A stretch of 64,000 bases of DNA from Bacteroidota bacterium. Its GTDB lineage: Bacteria > Bacteroidota > Bacteroidia > Chitinophagales > JADIYW01. The stretch spans positions 1-64,000 of the forward strand of contig JAQBNI010000093.1 in NCBI GenBank assembly GCA_028288625.1, read 5' to 3'. The notes beneath the pieces were generated by a model, which was not told the origin of the DNA, ran no database searches, and worked only from the letters and a program-made list of their open reading frames with translations. Of the stretch, positions 44,828 to 53,600 are shown piece by piece. The position numbers were made by a program, and so were the translations under genes. Position 1 is the stretch's first letter; each line of letters starts with the position of its first letter.

Positions 44828-45489
44828 TCTGTGTTTTTAAATCCCGCAAGTTGCAGTAAATCTATAAATTTTTTTCCATCGGGAAACTGCCGCACGCTTT
44901 CCGGTAAATACGTATAAGCGCGTGCATCTTTCGAAATGAGTTTTCCGACAAATGGTAAAACGTTGCAAAAATAGAAATAGTATATGTTTTTTATCAGCCA
45001 ATTTGCAGGTTTTGAAAACTCGAGAATAAAAAGCTTTCCGCCCGGTTTCAATACTCTTCGCATTTCACTCAATCCTGAATTTACATTTTCAAAATTTCTC
45101 ACACCAAATGAAACACTCACGGCATCAAATGTATCTTCTGAAAAATTCAGATTTTCACCATCGCCGGTTTGCAATTCTATGACCGGGAATCTTTTGGTTT
45201 TCTCCCGCCCAACTGCAAGCATTTTTTCGGAAATATCTATTCCAATGATTTTTTCAGGGTTCAATTTTGTTTCAGCGATCGCAAGATCAGCTGTGCCTGT
45301 TGCAACATCCAGTATCCATTTTGGATTGGATCTTCCAATAAGGGTAACCAGTTTATTCCTCCATAATTTATCTATACCCAGTGAAAAAAAGTGATTCAGA
45401 AAATCGTACGTAGGTGCAACATTATTAAACATCGTTGCAACCTGCTGCTTCTTGCTTTCACCTGAATTATATGGGGTTACCTGAGTCAT
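44776..45489 (-). CDS. ubiE: demethylmenaquinone methyltransferase
   Basis: The 237-residue SAM-dependent enzyme makes the last step of menaquinone synthesis (also known as MenG). It has MFNNVAPTYDFLNHFFSLGIDKLWR, the SAM site WILDVATGTADLAIA, IGIDISEKMLAVGREK, SVSFGVRNFENV and MRRVLKPGGKLFILEFSKP. The C-terminus ends SFGISTIYIAEK. It lies upstream of porT, overlapping it by 52 bases, behind a strong promoter. Bacteroidota use menaquinone, so the MenG reaction is more likely than ubiquinone synthesis. Confidence 0.94.
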   Translation of the reverse strand: MTQVTPYNSGESKKQQVATMFNNVAPTYDFLNHFFSLGIDKLWRNKLVTLIGRSNPKWILDVATGTADLAIAETKLNPEKIIGIDISEKMLAVGREKTKRFPVIELQTGDGENLNFSEDTFDAVSVSFGVRNFENVNSGLSEMRRVLKPGGKLFILEFSKPANWLIKNIYYFYFCNVLPFVGKLISKDARAYTYLPESVRQFPDGKKFIDLLQLAGFKNTECIPLSFGISTIYIAEK

Positions 45490-45493
45490 GAAT

Positions 45494-45558
45494 CGTAAGT
45501 CATAAGTCCTAAGCCGATGAAAAAGTTGAAATCTTACGACTTACAACTTACGGCTTAC
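45494..45558. repeat. imperfect inverted repeat made of GTAAG/CTTAC units
   Basis: The left arm (45494-45515) repeats GTAAGT- and TAAG-type units. The right arm (45533-45558) has CTTACGACTTACAACTTACG units, the reverse complement with mismatches. The element lies between the ubiE promoter and its start, in the leader. Its unit structure resembles scattered intergenic repeats of Bacteroidota rather than a terminator. Confidence 0.65.
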
Positions 45559-45568
45559 AACTAATCTC

Positions 45569-45601
45569 CAAAAGTACAATATTCTCCTTCAATCTGTCAA
45601 A
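45569..45601 (-). promoter_or_regulatory. Bacteroidota-type promoter of ubiE-porT
   Basis: On the minus strand TTTG (45601-45598) is followed after 21 bases by TACTTTTG (45576-45569), an exact match to the TTTG/TAnnTTTG consensus in sequence and spacing. It is about 80 bases upstream of the ubiE start, so the leader would contain the 45494-45558 repeat. Confidence 0.78.
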
Positions 45602-45610
45602 AATAGTATT

Positions 45611-45618
45611 CATCTTTG
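45611..45618 (+). promoter_or_regulatory. likely -7 box of engB
   Basis: CATCTTTG differs from TAnnTTTG at one base. It ends 18 bases before the TTG start of engB, which would give a leader of only about a dozen bases. There is no clear -33 element. Confidence 0.4.
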
Positions 45619-45636
45619 CATTAATAAATTTCAAAC

Positions 45637-46233
45637 TTGATACAGTCTGCAAAATTCATCGGAGCTTTTCCAAAAACTGACGATTGTCCGCAATCGGAAA
45701 TGCCGGAATTTGCATTCATCGGTAGAAGTAATGTTGGAAAATCATCGCTGATCAACCTGATTACAAATAGAAAAGAGCTGGCAAAAGTTTCAAAAACGCC
45801 CGGTAAAACGCAAACGATCAATTTTTTTTTAATAGATGAAAGCTGGCACTTGGTGGATTTACCCGGGTATGGATATGCGAAGGTTTCTAAAAGTTCACGT
45901 GAAGTTTTCAATAAGATGATCCGGTATTATCTTACGCATCGCGAGCAGTTAAAAAATGTATTTGTACTTATTGATTCAACGATCTCACCTCAGAAAATAG
46001 ATATGGAATTTATTAATTGGCTTGGTGAAATGCGCATTCCATTCTCAATTATTTTTACAAAGTCTGATAAAGAAAAAGCATTGATCATCCAAAAAAACAT
46101 AAAAAGTTTCAGATCGAAAATGCTGGAAAATTGGGAAAATATACCACCTTTCATTCTTACTTCATCTGAAAAAAACCGCGGCGGAAAAGAGATCATGAGT
46201 TTTATTAAGGAAGTGATGAATGATAAAGAGTAA
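45637..46233 (+). CDS. engB: ribosome biogenesis GTP-binding protein YihA/YsxC
   Basis: The 198-residue GTPase helps assemble the large ribosomal subunit. G1 is GRSNVGKSSL, G3 DLPGYGYAKVSK, G4 FTKSDKEKA, and G5 TSSEKNRGG. An in-frame stop at 45625-45627 limits the start: TTG at 45637 is used here, and only an ATT three codons earlier is left as an alternative. The N-terminus MIQSAKFIGAFPKTDDCP then matches the family well. A near-consensus -7 box lies just upstream. Confidence 0.93.
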   Translation: MIQSAKFIGAFPKTDDCPQSEMPEFAFIGRSNVGKSSLINLITNRKELAKVSKTPGKTQTINFFLIDESWHLVDLPGYGYAKVSKSSREVFNKMIRYYLTHREQLKNVFVLIDSTISPQKIDMEFINWLGEMRIPFSIIFTKSDKEKALIIQKNIKSFRSKMLENWENIPPFILTSSEKNRGGKEIMSFIKEVMNDKE

Positions 46234-46255
46234 TGCTGAATGTTGAATTGAGACA

Positions 46256-46320
46256 TTATCTCGATTCTTGATTCTCACATCCCACATCCCACATCTCATC
46301 TCTCATATCTGAAACCATCA
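46256..46320. repeat. intergenic CACATCC/CTCATAT short repeats
   Basis: The gap between engB and the next gene holds consecutive CACATCC CACATCC CACATCT and related CATCTCTCATATC units. It is low-complexity and non-coding, of the sort seen in Bacteroidota intergenic spaces. No role can be assigned. Confidence 0.6.
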
Positions 46321-46350
46321 ACCATCGGCTAATATTTCGCAGAATTCCAT

Positions 46351-46358
46351 TACTTTTG
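46351..46358 (+). promoter_or_regulatory. -7 box almost adjoining the start codon of the next gene
   Basis: TACTTTTG matches TAnnTTTG, and the ATG begins only six bases after it. Transcription would then start at or next to the start codon, so the message may be leaderless. Confidence 0.5.
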
Positions 46359-46364
46359 TATCCA

Positions 46365-47354
46365 ATGAGATACCTTCTTTTCCTTTTATTATTTTTTCCA
46401 TTTCTTTCAAAGGCACAGGATATTGACGGCAAATGGACGGGCACATTTGTTCAGTACATTCACAATACATATGATGTTGAGTTGATCGTACAAAAATTGC
46501 CTGCGGGAAATACATTTTCTGCACGTTTAAAAATTACTGATGGTCGTTATTTTGGTGAATTCCAGATAAGCGGATTTATTTGCGAGAAACAAAACCTCGA
46601 AATATCAACTATAATTTTAGTAAGGGAAAATGACAACAGCACCTGGATAGATTGCCTTGACGGTACTTTTGATCTCAATGAAGATGAAAATGAATTGACA
46701 TTTGGAGATACGTGGCTACAAAAATATAAAAGAAACAATACGTGTAAGCTGAAATTTATTCAGAAAGATATGTTCCAATGTCTGCGGTCTGCATATTTCC
46801 GTAAAGAAAAATATCCTGAGGCTGTAGCGGAATTTGAAAAATTCTGGAATGAAAACAACACTCAAAGACCTAAACCTGCTTCTCCGAATGAGCCCGGAAA
46901 AATTGCAAAAGCTGAAACTCCTGTATTACCGAAGGAAATGAAATCGGAAACCAGGATCGTAGAAAAAAATGAGGATCGTGCGCCGGTGATCGACACTTTT
47001 GAAAGCATCAAAATGCGCCCCGTTATTGTAAAAGATGAAATTGAAGTAAGCAGCGCAGATATCACTATTGAATACTGGGACAGGTATACTGAAGATGGCG
47101 ACTCCATTAATTTATTTATGAATAAAACACTCATACTGGAAAATGTCCGGCTTACAAAGGTGAAGAAAAGCATACAGGTTCACCTCGACCAAAAAAATAA
47201 TTATCTTGTCGTCCATGCGGTAAATCTTGGTACCGAGCCGCCGAACACGGCATCTGTTACGGTAAAAGATGGAAAAAAGATCCAAAACGTTTCGCTAACA
47301 TCTAACCTGAGAACAAGCGGGGGGCTAAAGATCACTCTAAAAAAATCTCCCTGA
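46365..47354 (+). CDS. hypothetical secreted protein
   Basis: Start at the ATG at 46365 gives 329 residues beginning with a signal peptide (MRYLLFLLLFFPFLSKAQ). The first mature domain (DIDGKWTGTFVQYIHNTYDVELIV to about residue 140) is beta-rich and resembles a lipocalin-like barrel (KLKFIQKDMFQCLRSAYF). A Pro/Lys/Glu-rich linker follows. The last 100 residues (EVSSADITIEYWDRYTEDGDSINLFMN, then KKSIQVHLDQKNNYLVVHAVNLG) look like a second beta-sandwich domain. I do not recognise a specific family. It lies alone upstream of rpmE2. Confidence 0.68.
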   Translation: MRYLLFLLLFFPFLSKAQDIDGKWTGTFVQYIHNTYDVELIVQKLPAGNTFSARLKITDGRYFGEFQISGFICEKQNLEISTIILVRENDNSTWIDCLDGTFDLNEDENELTFGDTWLQKYKRNNTCKLKFIQKDMFQCLRSAYFRKEKYPEAVAEFEKFWNENNTQRPKPASPNEPGKIAKAETPVLPKEMKSETRIVEKNEDRAPVIDTFESIKMRPVIVKDEIEVSSADITIEYWDRYTEDGDSINLFMNKTLILENVRLTKVKKSIQVHLDQKNNYLVVHAVNLGTEPPNTASVTVKDGKKIQNVSLTSNLRTSGGLKITLKKSP

Positions 47355-47462
47355 TAATCAATAGAATGCGATAACGGTATTTGTATAACCCCCCGTAAAT
47401 CTTTTCAATATTAATAATTTATAAAAACCCGGAACAGATGCAAAAGCTTTAAGGAAAATTTG

Positions 47463-47470
47463 TATCTTTG
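47463..47470 (+). promoter_or_regulatory. -7 box of rpmE2
   Basis: TATCTTTG is an exact TAnnTTTG match, ending 20 bases before the L31 start codon. No -33 TTG is clear. Confidence 0.6.
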
Positions 47471-47490
47471 CAGACTCAAAATTAATTGAA

Positions 47491-47739
47491 ATGAAACCAG
47501 ATATCCATCCGAAAGAATACAGATTAGTTGTTTTTAAAGACTTTTCCTGCGACTATACATTTTTAGCAAAATCTTGTGCCAGCTCAAGAGAGACCATCAA
47601 ATGGGAAGACGGCAATGAATACCCGCTGGTAAAATTAGAAGTTTCAAACATGTCGCACCCGTATTATACAGGTAAGATGAAATTACTGGATACTGCAGGT
47701 CGTATCGATAAATTCAACAAAAAATACGCTAAGAAATAG
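47491..47739 (+). CDS. rpmE2: 50S ribosomal protein L31, type B
   Basis: The 82-residue protein is the zinc-free type B L31: [49 protein letters not shown] and the end KFNKKYAKK. It has no CxxC zinc motif pair, as expected for the C-minus form. It binds the ribosome near the subunit bridge B1b. A strong terminator follows directly. Confidence 0.96.
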   Translation: MKPDIHPKEYRLVVFKDFSCDYTFLAKSCASSRETIKWEDGNEYPLVKLEVSNMSHPYYTGKMKLLDTAGRIDKFNKKYAKK

Positions 47740-47765
47740 TTTATTTATTTTGAAGATATTTTATT

Positions 47766-47797
47766 AAAGTCGCAACATTACGTTGCGACTTTTTTAT
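47766..47797 (+). terminator. intrinsic terminator of rpmE2
   Basis: An 11-bp perfect stem, AAAGTCGCAAC (47766-47776) with GTTGCGACTTT (47782-47792), encloses a five-base loop and runs into a T-rich tail (TTTTTTATTTTT). It lies 27 bases after the L31 stop and ends just before the GlmU-like gene. Confidence 0.92.
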
Positions 47798-47806
47798 TTT
47801 TACACT

Positions 47807-48997
47807 ATGCCGATCCAACACCTTGTTCTTTTTGACGGAATAGAGCGCAACAATTTACTTCCCCTGGCAGCTACCCGCGCACTTGCGGATTTCCGGGTTG
47901 GTATTTTAACCATCCGCGAAAAATGGGAAAAGCATTTTCACATGCCCGCAGATATTCTTACACAGGAATACTTACAACCAAAATATCACTATACGCAAAA
48001 AGATAAATGCGTTTTTATCAATGCCTGCATTTTACCGGATATGGTATTGCTAAATGAAATAGAAAAGCTGCCGGATAATTCAGTGCTCAAAGATCAAAAC
48101 ACGATCATCGCCATAAAAACCGATGCAACGATAAATAACCTGGATGACCTGTTGAAGACAGATACAGCAAATGTAAAAAATGTAAAACACGATATCCAGA
48201 TCCGGTTTCCGTGGCATATTTTTATACTGAACGGACAGGAGATCAAAAGCGATATTGAATTGATGCAATTAAAACCTAACGGTGAGATGTTATCAAAAAG
48301 CAACACGATCTTCGGGATGGAAAATGTGTATGTTAACGGTAAGATATCCTGCGAATGCGCTGTGATCAACGCAACAAAAGGTCCCGTGTATTTAGGACGG
48401 GAAAGCGAGATCATGGAAGGGACTACGATTCGCGGCAGTTTTGCGCTTGGCGAACAATCTACATTAAAAATGCAGAGTAAGATATATGGCGATACAACTA
48501 TTGGTCCGCATTGCAAAGTTGGCGGAGAGCTAAGTAACGTAGTCATGTTTGGATACAGCAACAAAGCACATGATGGTTTTTTAGGAAACTCTGTAATAGG
48601 CGAGTGGTGTAATCTTGGGGCAGATACAAACAATTCCAATCTTAAAAATGATTACGGAAATGTAAAAGCGTGGAATTATACCGCTAAGGAGTTTATAAAT
48701 ACAAGCCTGCAGTTTTGTGGCTTGATCATGGGAGACCATACTAAAAGCAGTATCAATACCATGTTTAATACCGGTACAGTAACAGGAGTTGGCGCTAATG
48801 TGTTTGGAAGCGGTTTCCCTCCTAAATTTATTCCCGATTTTTCATGGGGCGGAGCGCAGGGCTTTGAAGTTTTCACTTTGGAAAAAGTAAATGAAGTTGC
48901 ACAGCGCGTTATGGAAAGAAGAGGAATAGAATTAACGGATATTGATAAAAATATCCTGAAGTATATTTTTGAAGAAACAAAAGAATTCAGAAAGTAG
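47807..48997 (+). CDS. GlmU-like sugar nucleotidyltransferase family protein
   Basis: The start is set at the ATG at 47807 (MPIQHLVLFDGIERNNLLPLAATRALADFRVG), eight codons inside the longest frame and after the terminator. The 396-residue protein has a variant nucleotidyltransferase N-terminus of the Bacteroidota GlmU_N-like kind. A left-handed beta-helix with hexapeptide repeats follows (VYLGRESEIMEGTTIRGSFALGEQSTL, GPHCKVGGELSNVVMFGYSNKAHDGF). It lacks the canonical pyrophosphorylase loop GxGTRM. It may transfer or hold an acyl or sugar-nucleotide group, but the reaction is uncertain. It precedes tpiA by one base. Confidence 0.82.
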   Translation: MPIQHLVLFDGIERNNLLPLAATRALADFRVGILTIREKWEKHFHMPADILTQEYLQPKYHYTQKDKCVFINACILPDMVLLNEIEKLPDNSVLKDQNTIIAIKTDATINNLDDLLKTDTANVKNVKHDIQIRFPWHIFILNGQEIKSDIELMQLKPNGEMLSKSNTIFGMENVYVNGKISCECAVINATKGPVYLGRESEIMEGTTIRGSFALGEQSTLKMQSKIYGDTTIGPHCKVGGELSNVVMFGYSNKAHDGFLGNSVIGEWCNLGADTNNSNLKNDYGNVKAWNYTAKEFINTSLQFCGLIMGDHTKSSINTMFNTGTVTGVGANVFGSGFPPKFIPDFSWGGAQGFEVFTLEKVNEVAQRVMERRGIELTDIDKNILKYIFEETKEFRK

Positions 48998-48998
48998 C

Positions 48999-49760
48999 AT
49001 GAGAAAAAAAATAATTACCGGAAACTGGAAGATGAATGCAGATAAAAATGAAGCTGTATCGCTGGTTAACGGTTTATTAGAAAAATATGGAGAATTAAAT
49101 TTATCTGAAAATAAAATTGTAGTCATTGCGCCGCCATTTCCATATATACATTACATCTCTTCCGTGTTTATAAAACATCCTTACTTTTTTGCAGGCGCGC
49201 AAAATTGCAGCGAATATGAGAAAGGTGCATACACGGGAGAAGTTTCCGCGAAGATCATTGCATCCCTGGATGTGAAGTATGTTATTATAGGACACAGCGA
49301 GCGGCGGCAATATTTTCGTGAAACCGATGAGATTCTTTTACAGAAAATTTATCGTGCACAAAAAGAAAAACTCATCCCGATCTTTTGCTGCGGTGAATCT
49401 CTCGAATCAAGAGAAGCCGGAGATCATTTTACTTTTATAAAAAAACAACTGGATGATTGTGTATTTCATTTGACGGAAGAAGAATTTGGCAATATCGTCA
49501 TCGCTTATGAACCCATATGGGCGATAGGTACAGGAAAGACTGCTTCACCCGAACAGGCTCAGGAAGTACATCAATTCATAAGACAGCAGATCAAAGAAAA
49601 ATATAGCGAATCAACCGCGGAACAAACGACCATACTTTATGGAGGCAGCGTAACAGCAAAAAATGCATCCGAATTATTTGCAGAAAAAGATATTGACGGA
49701 GGATTGGTTGGCGGCGCCTCACTCAAAGCTGATGAATTCGCAGCAATCATTAAAGCGTAA
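48999..49760 (+). CDS. tpiA: triose-phosphate isomerase
   Basis: The 253-residue enzyme interconverts dihydroxyacetone phosphate and glyceraldehyde 3-phosphate. It shows ITGNWKMNAD (Asn and Lys of the active site), IIGHSERRQYF with the catalytic His (about residue 96), and IAYEPIWAIGTGKTASPEQAQ with the catalytic Glu and the mobile loop. YGGSVTAKNASEL and GGLVGGASL follow. The start is the ATG at 48999, giving MRKKIITGNWKM. It begins one base after the GlmU-like gene and is 22 bases ahead of prmA. Confidence 0.97.
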   Translation: MRKKIITGNWKMNADKNEAVSLVNGLLEKYGELNLSENKIVVIAPPFPYIHYISSVFIKHPYFFAGAQNCSEYEKGAYTGEVSAKIIASLDVKYVIIGHSERRQYFRETDEILLQKIYRAQKEKLIPIFCCGESLESREAGDHFTFIKKQLDDCVFHLTEEEFGNIVIAYEPIWAIGTGKTASPEQAQEVHQFIRQQIKEKYSESTAEQTTILYGGSVTAKNASELFAEKDIDGGLVGGASLKADEFAAIIKA

Positions 49761-49782
49761 AATTTCTTTCACAAATTATAAA

Positions 49783-50604
49783 ATGACTTACATCTTCCAC
49801 ATACCTTATCCTGTCGAAATTGAAAATGAAGAGTTTTCGGGATTATTTTCTGCTTTGGATATTGAAGGAATGGAAGAAAAAGAAAATGAATTGTGTATTT
49901 ATTTAGATGAAACTGTTGCTGAAGAAGGCGAAACTTTGATCCGCGAAATTTGCGACAGCTATAAGCTTTCTTATCAAAAAGAAGAACTCGAAAATAAAAA
50001 CTGGAACCAGCAATGGGAAAGCAGTTTTCAACCGATGCAGATCGATGATTTTGTTTTAGTACGAACTACATTTCATCCTGAAAATAAAAATGTGCAATAC
50101 GAGATCATTATAGAACCGAAGATGTCATTCGGTACCGGGCATCATCCGACCACTGCACAAATGATCAGAAGCATGCGCTTGCTTGATCTTAGAAATAAAT
50201 CGGTATTGGATTGCGGCTCCGGTACCGGGATCTTATCTGTGCTTGCAGAAAAAATGGGAGCGAAAAACTGCATCGCTCTCGATAATGATATATGGTGTTA
50301 CCAGAACTGCATAGAAAATATTGAATTGAATGAAAGCCTTGTTGTACAGCCGCAGACCGGCGAACTGGAAACTGTAAAAGATTATACTTTTGATTGTATT
50401 TTAGCAAATATCCACAGGAACTTTTTAACAGCGAATATGTCTATATTATCGCAGCTTTTAATATCAAACGGCAACCTGCTGGTTTCCGGTTTTTATTCAG
50501 AAGATGCAAAGCTCATTTTAGATAAGGCTTTGGAATATGATTTGATAGCTAACTATCACACATCGCAAGACAACTGGGATTGTATTGTATTCAAGAAAAA
50601 ATAA
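49783..50604 (+). CDS. prmA: ribosomal protein L11 methyltransferase
   Basis: The 273-residue SAM methyltransferase modifies ribosomal protein L11. The start is the ATG at 49783 (MTYIFHIPYPVEIE); a longer frame lies inside tpiA. Motifs are MSFGTGHHPTTAQMIRSM, the SAM loop SVLDCGSGTGILSVLAEKMGA, CIALDNDIW, and the late LANIHRNFL, with the Asn-containing post-motif. The N-terminal substrate-recognition part is shorter than in E. coli. It lies between tpiA and a very large secreted protein. Confidence 0.93.
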   Translation: MTYIFHIPYPVEIENEEFSGLFSALDIEGMEEKENELCIYLDETVAEEGETLIREICDSYKLSYQKEELENKNWNQQWESSFQPMQIDDFVLVRTTFHPENKNVQYEIIIEPKMSFGTGHHPTTAQMIRSMRLLDLRNKSVLDCGSGTGILSVLAEKMGAKNCIALDNDIWCYQNCIENIELNESLVVQPQTGELETVKDYTFDCILANIHRNFLTANMSILSQLLISNGNLLVSGFYSEDAKLILDKALEYDLIANYHTSQDNWDCIVFKKK

Positions 50605-50608
50605 AAAA

Positions 50609-53600
50609 ATGCGTAAACTGTTTTTCACCCTTAGCTTTTTCCTGGCGGCTTATCAATTTACATTCGCGCAATACCCGAAAGAATTCCCGGGTGATAATGC
50701 AGGTTTCGGAAAAGCTTATGCTGAATTTATAAAAACATGCACGCGGGATGATTGCAAGCAGGTAGCAGAAAAATTTCCTGCGACAATTACTTCCGGAAAA
50801 GCATCAACCTATTTTTTTAAAATAAAAGGAATTACACAATCCATACTCGTTAAGAAAGCTCCGGCATATCCCGTCTTCATGCAATTTGCAACATTATTAA
50901 TGACCCTTGATGCTACAAAAGCAGGAGGAGCTGCGATTGATAAAAATTTTGATATCCTGCAATCGATTATAGACAAATCTAAACCCGGCAATTTAAAAGA
51001 GTTCAGTAATTATATCGAATATCTTACGAACCTTTATTCAAAGAATGCCTTGTATTACACCAATACCAATGCATGGCAGGCTACCGGAGATTATACAGTG
51101 GATTTTAAAGATGACAAACCTGTTTTTACTTTTTCTTCTACTGATCTTATTGGTACATCCACTGCTGATACATTAACTATAAAGAATGAGCGCGGTAAAT
51201 ATTATCCGTTAGAAAATTTATGGGTAGGTACGAATGGCACCATTACTTTACAGCGTGCAGGATTCGACCCTACGAATAATTTTGTCAACTTTAGTAACCA
51301 CCAGATCAATTTTACTAAATCAGATATCGTTATTGATTCTGCAAAATTTACTTTCAAGCCTGTTTTAAATGAAGTGTTATTAGGAACATACATAGATAAA
51401 TTATTACAAGCAAGATCGCAGGAAAAGTTATATCCGAAATTTCGTTCTTACAGCAACAACGTAAACTTCAATACATTCGGAAAGGAAATTAAATTCAGCG
51501 GCGGCTTTCAACTCGAAGGCACTAATATTTATGGCGTAGGATCGGATACCATTCTTCCGAGAATTTCCCTCTCAGGAAAAGATGGAAAAGAAGTGGTTCG
51601 CGTTGCTGCAAAACGAATACAGATTAAAGATTTTAAAGACATCAGTATAGAAGATGCCTCGATGACGATCCTTCTAAAAGATAATACGATCAGCCACCCG
51701 TTTGTAAATTTTACTTACTACTCAAAAACCAAGGATATAAAAGTTTATCGCGATGTTAAGCCCTTGTCGAAACAGCCTTTCACCAGTGAGTATCACAAAA
51801 TGTTTTTATATATAGATGAGCTGAAATGGAATTTAGACAGTACAACAATGAAGTTCAGCATGATCACTTTGTCCGGCGATAAACCTGCAGTGTTTGAATC
51901 GTTCAATTATTATCAGCCTAATCTAGAAAATAAATATAAAGGACCATCGGAACAGGGACCCATCGATAAAATTTATCGCGCCTATGAAGGCAGCGGCGAC
52001 CGTTTCGTTGATGCGCAGGGATTAGCGCTGGATATCAATCCCGGTGCGCCCTTTTCAGCAACGCAGCCAATATTTTTTAAATTGATGGAGGACGGTTATA
52101 TCAATTATGATCCAAACCTGCGACGCATTGAAGTAAAAGAAAAACTCGTTAACCAGGCGTTGGCTGCACGGGGAAAACAGGATTACGATTTTATAAAATT
52201 CGCATCCTTTAAAAGAAACCTCAATGCCATTCTGGATATCAAATCAAATATTCTTGAGGTGTATGGTGTGGAAGAAATTAATATGAGTACGAAATCGGGT
52301 GTGAAGTTTATTCCGAATAACGATACTGTAAGGATCGGAAAAAATCGTGTGATGACGTTGGGTGGAAAAATTGTTGCCGGCAAATTTGATTTCGTCGCAA
52401 AAAAAGTAGATTTCGATTATGATACTTATGCATTCAATATGAAGAATGTGGATTCAATGGTGATCTATATTCCGGAAGGAAACGGAAAGCCGAATGAAAG
52501 AGGAGAGGTAAAACTTATCCGCTCAAAATCGCCTATTCAAAATATTACAGGCTCGTTGCATATTGCTGCACCAAATAATAAATCGGGAACTAACAACGAC
52601 AGGAAATATCCGTTTTTCTCCAGCGGCGATACGGCAAAAGTGTTTTATGATAAAGGACAAAACGGGGATAAATACAACAAGGATAAATTTTATTACCAGG
52701 TCTTTCCTTTTGAGCTCGATAGTTTAAATGAGATCGTTACGGAAAACCTGCAATTGAGTGGTCAGCTGATCTCAGGTGGTATCTTCCAGCCTATACAAAC
52801 AGGTTTAAAATTGCAGGAGGATAAATCGTTTGGGATTAACGTGGAGACAGGTTCTAAAGGCTACAACCTGTTTGGAAACAAGGGAAAATATACTTCTGAT
52901 ATCAACCTGAACAGTAATGGCTTGTCCGGAAAAGGATTGTTTGAATTCGGTCCGGCAAAACTCTATGCGGACACTGCATTCTTCTTCATGGATAGTGTGT
53001 ACGCACAACTGGATAGCGTCAGAATTACGGAAGATAAAACAGCGAATTTACCGCAGACAAATATTAACCAGTCGTCCTTCACTTGGAATGTCAAAAAAGA
53101 TTCGTTGGTGATATCGGAAGGCAAGGATGAAAAATTTGCGATGTATAACGGGACAACAATATTCGACGGTAAACTCATCCTCAATAATAAAAATTTATAT
53201 GGTGTTGGCGTGCTTTCCTGGAACAGAACAAAATTACAATCTGATGACATCACTTTCCGCGCAAAACAAATGGATGCAAAAAAAGGAAAGTTGAATTTAA
53301 CGACGGATGATGGTCGATCGTTGCTGGCATCGAACGATGTGAATGCGAATTTCGACGTTGACAAAAAAGTGGCAAATATTGAATTAAATAAAAGTGATAC
53401 CATTCCGCTTGAATCTTTCAAATATGTAGCAAATCCTAAATTCCTGCGTTTTGATCTCGCAAATAACAAGCTTACGTTGAATGCAGTTTCACCGACGGCA
53501 AAATTCTTTTTGTTATCCACTGATCCCTCAAAAGACTCTTTAAAATTTGTTACTGCTGAAGCGGAATTAAATCTGAATGACAATTCTATTCACTTTGCAG

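Noticed and set aside
48094..48639. 181-residue minus-strand frame inside the GlmU-like gene
   Set aside because: It is antisense to hexapeptide-repeat coding sequence and shows no recognisable domain.
52963..53583. 206-residue minus-strand frame within the giant secreted protein gene
   Set aside because: No family features; it is antisense to a long coding frame with consistent codon use.
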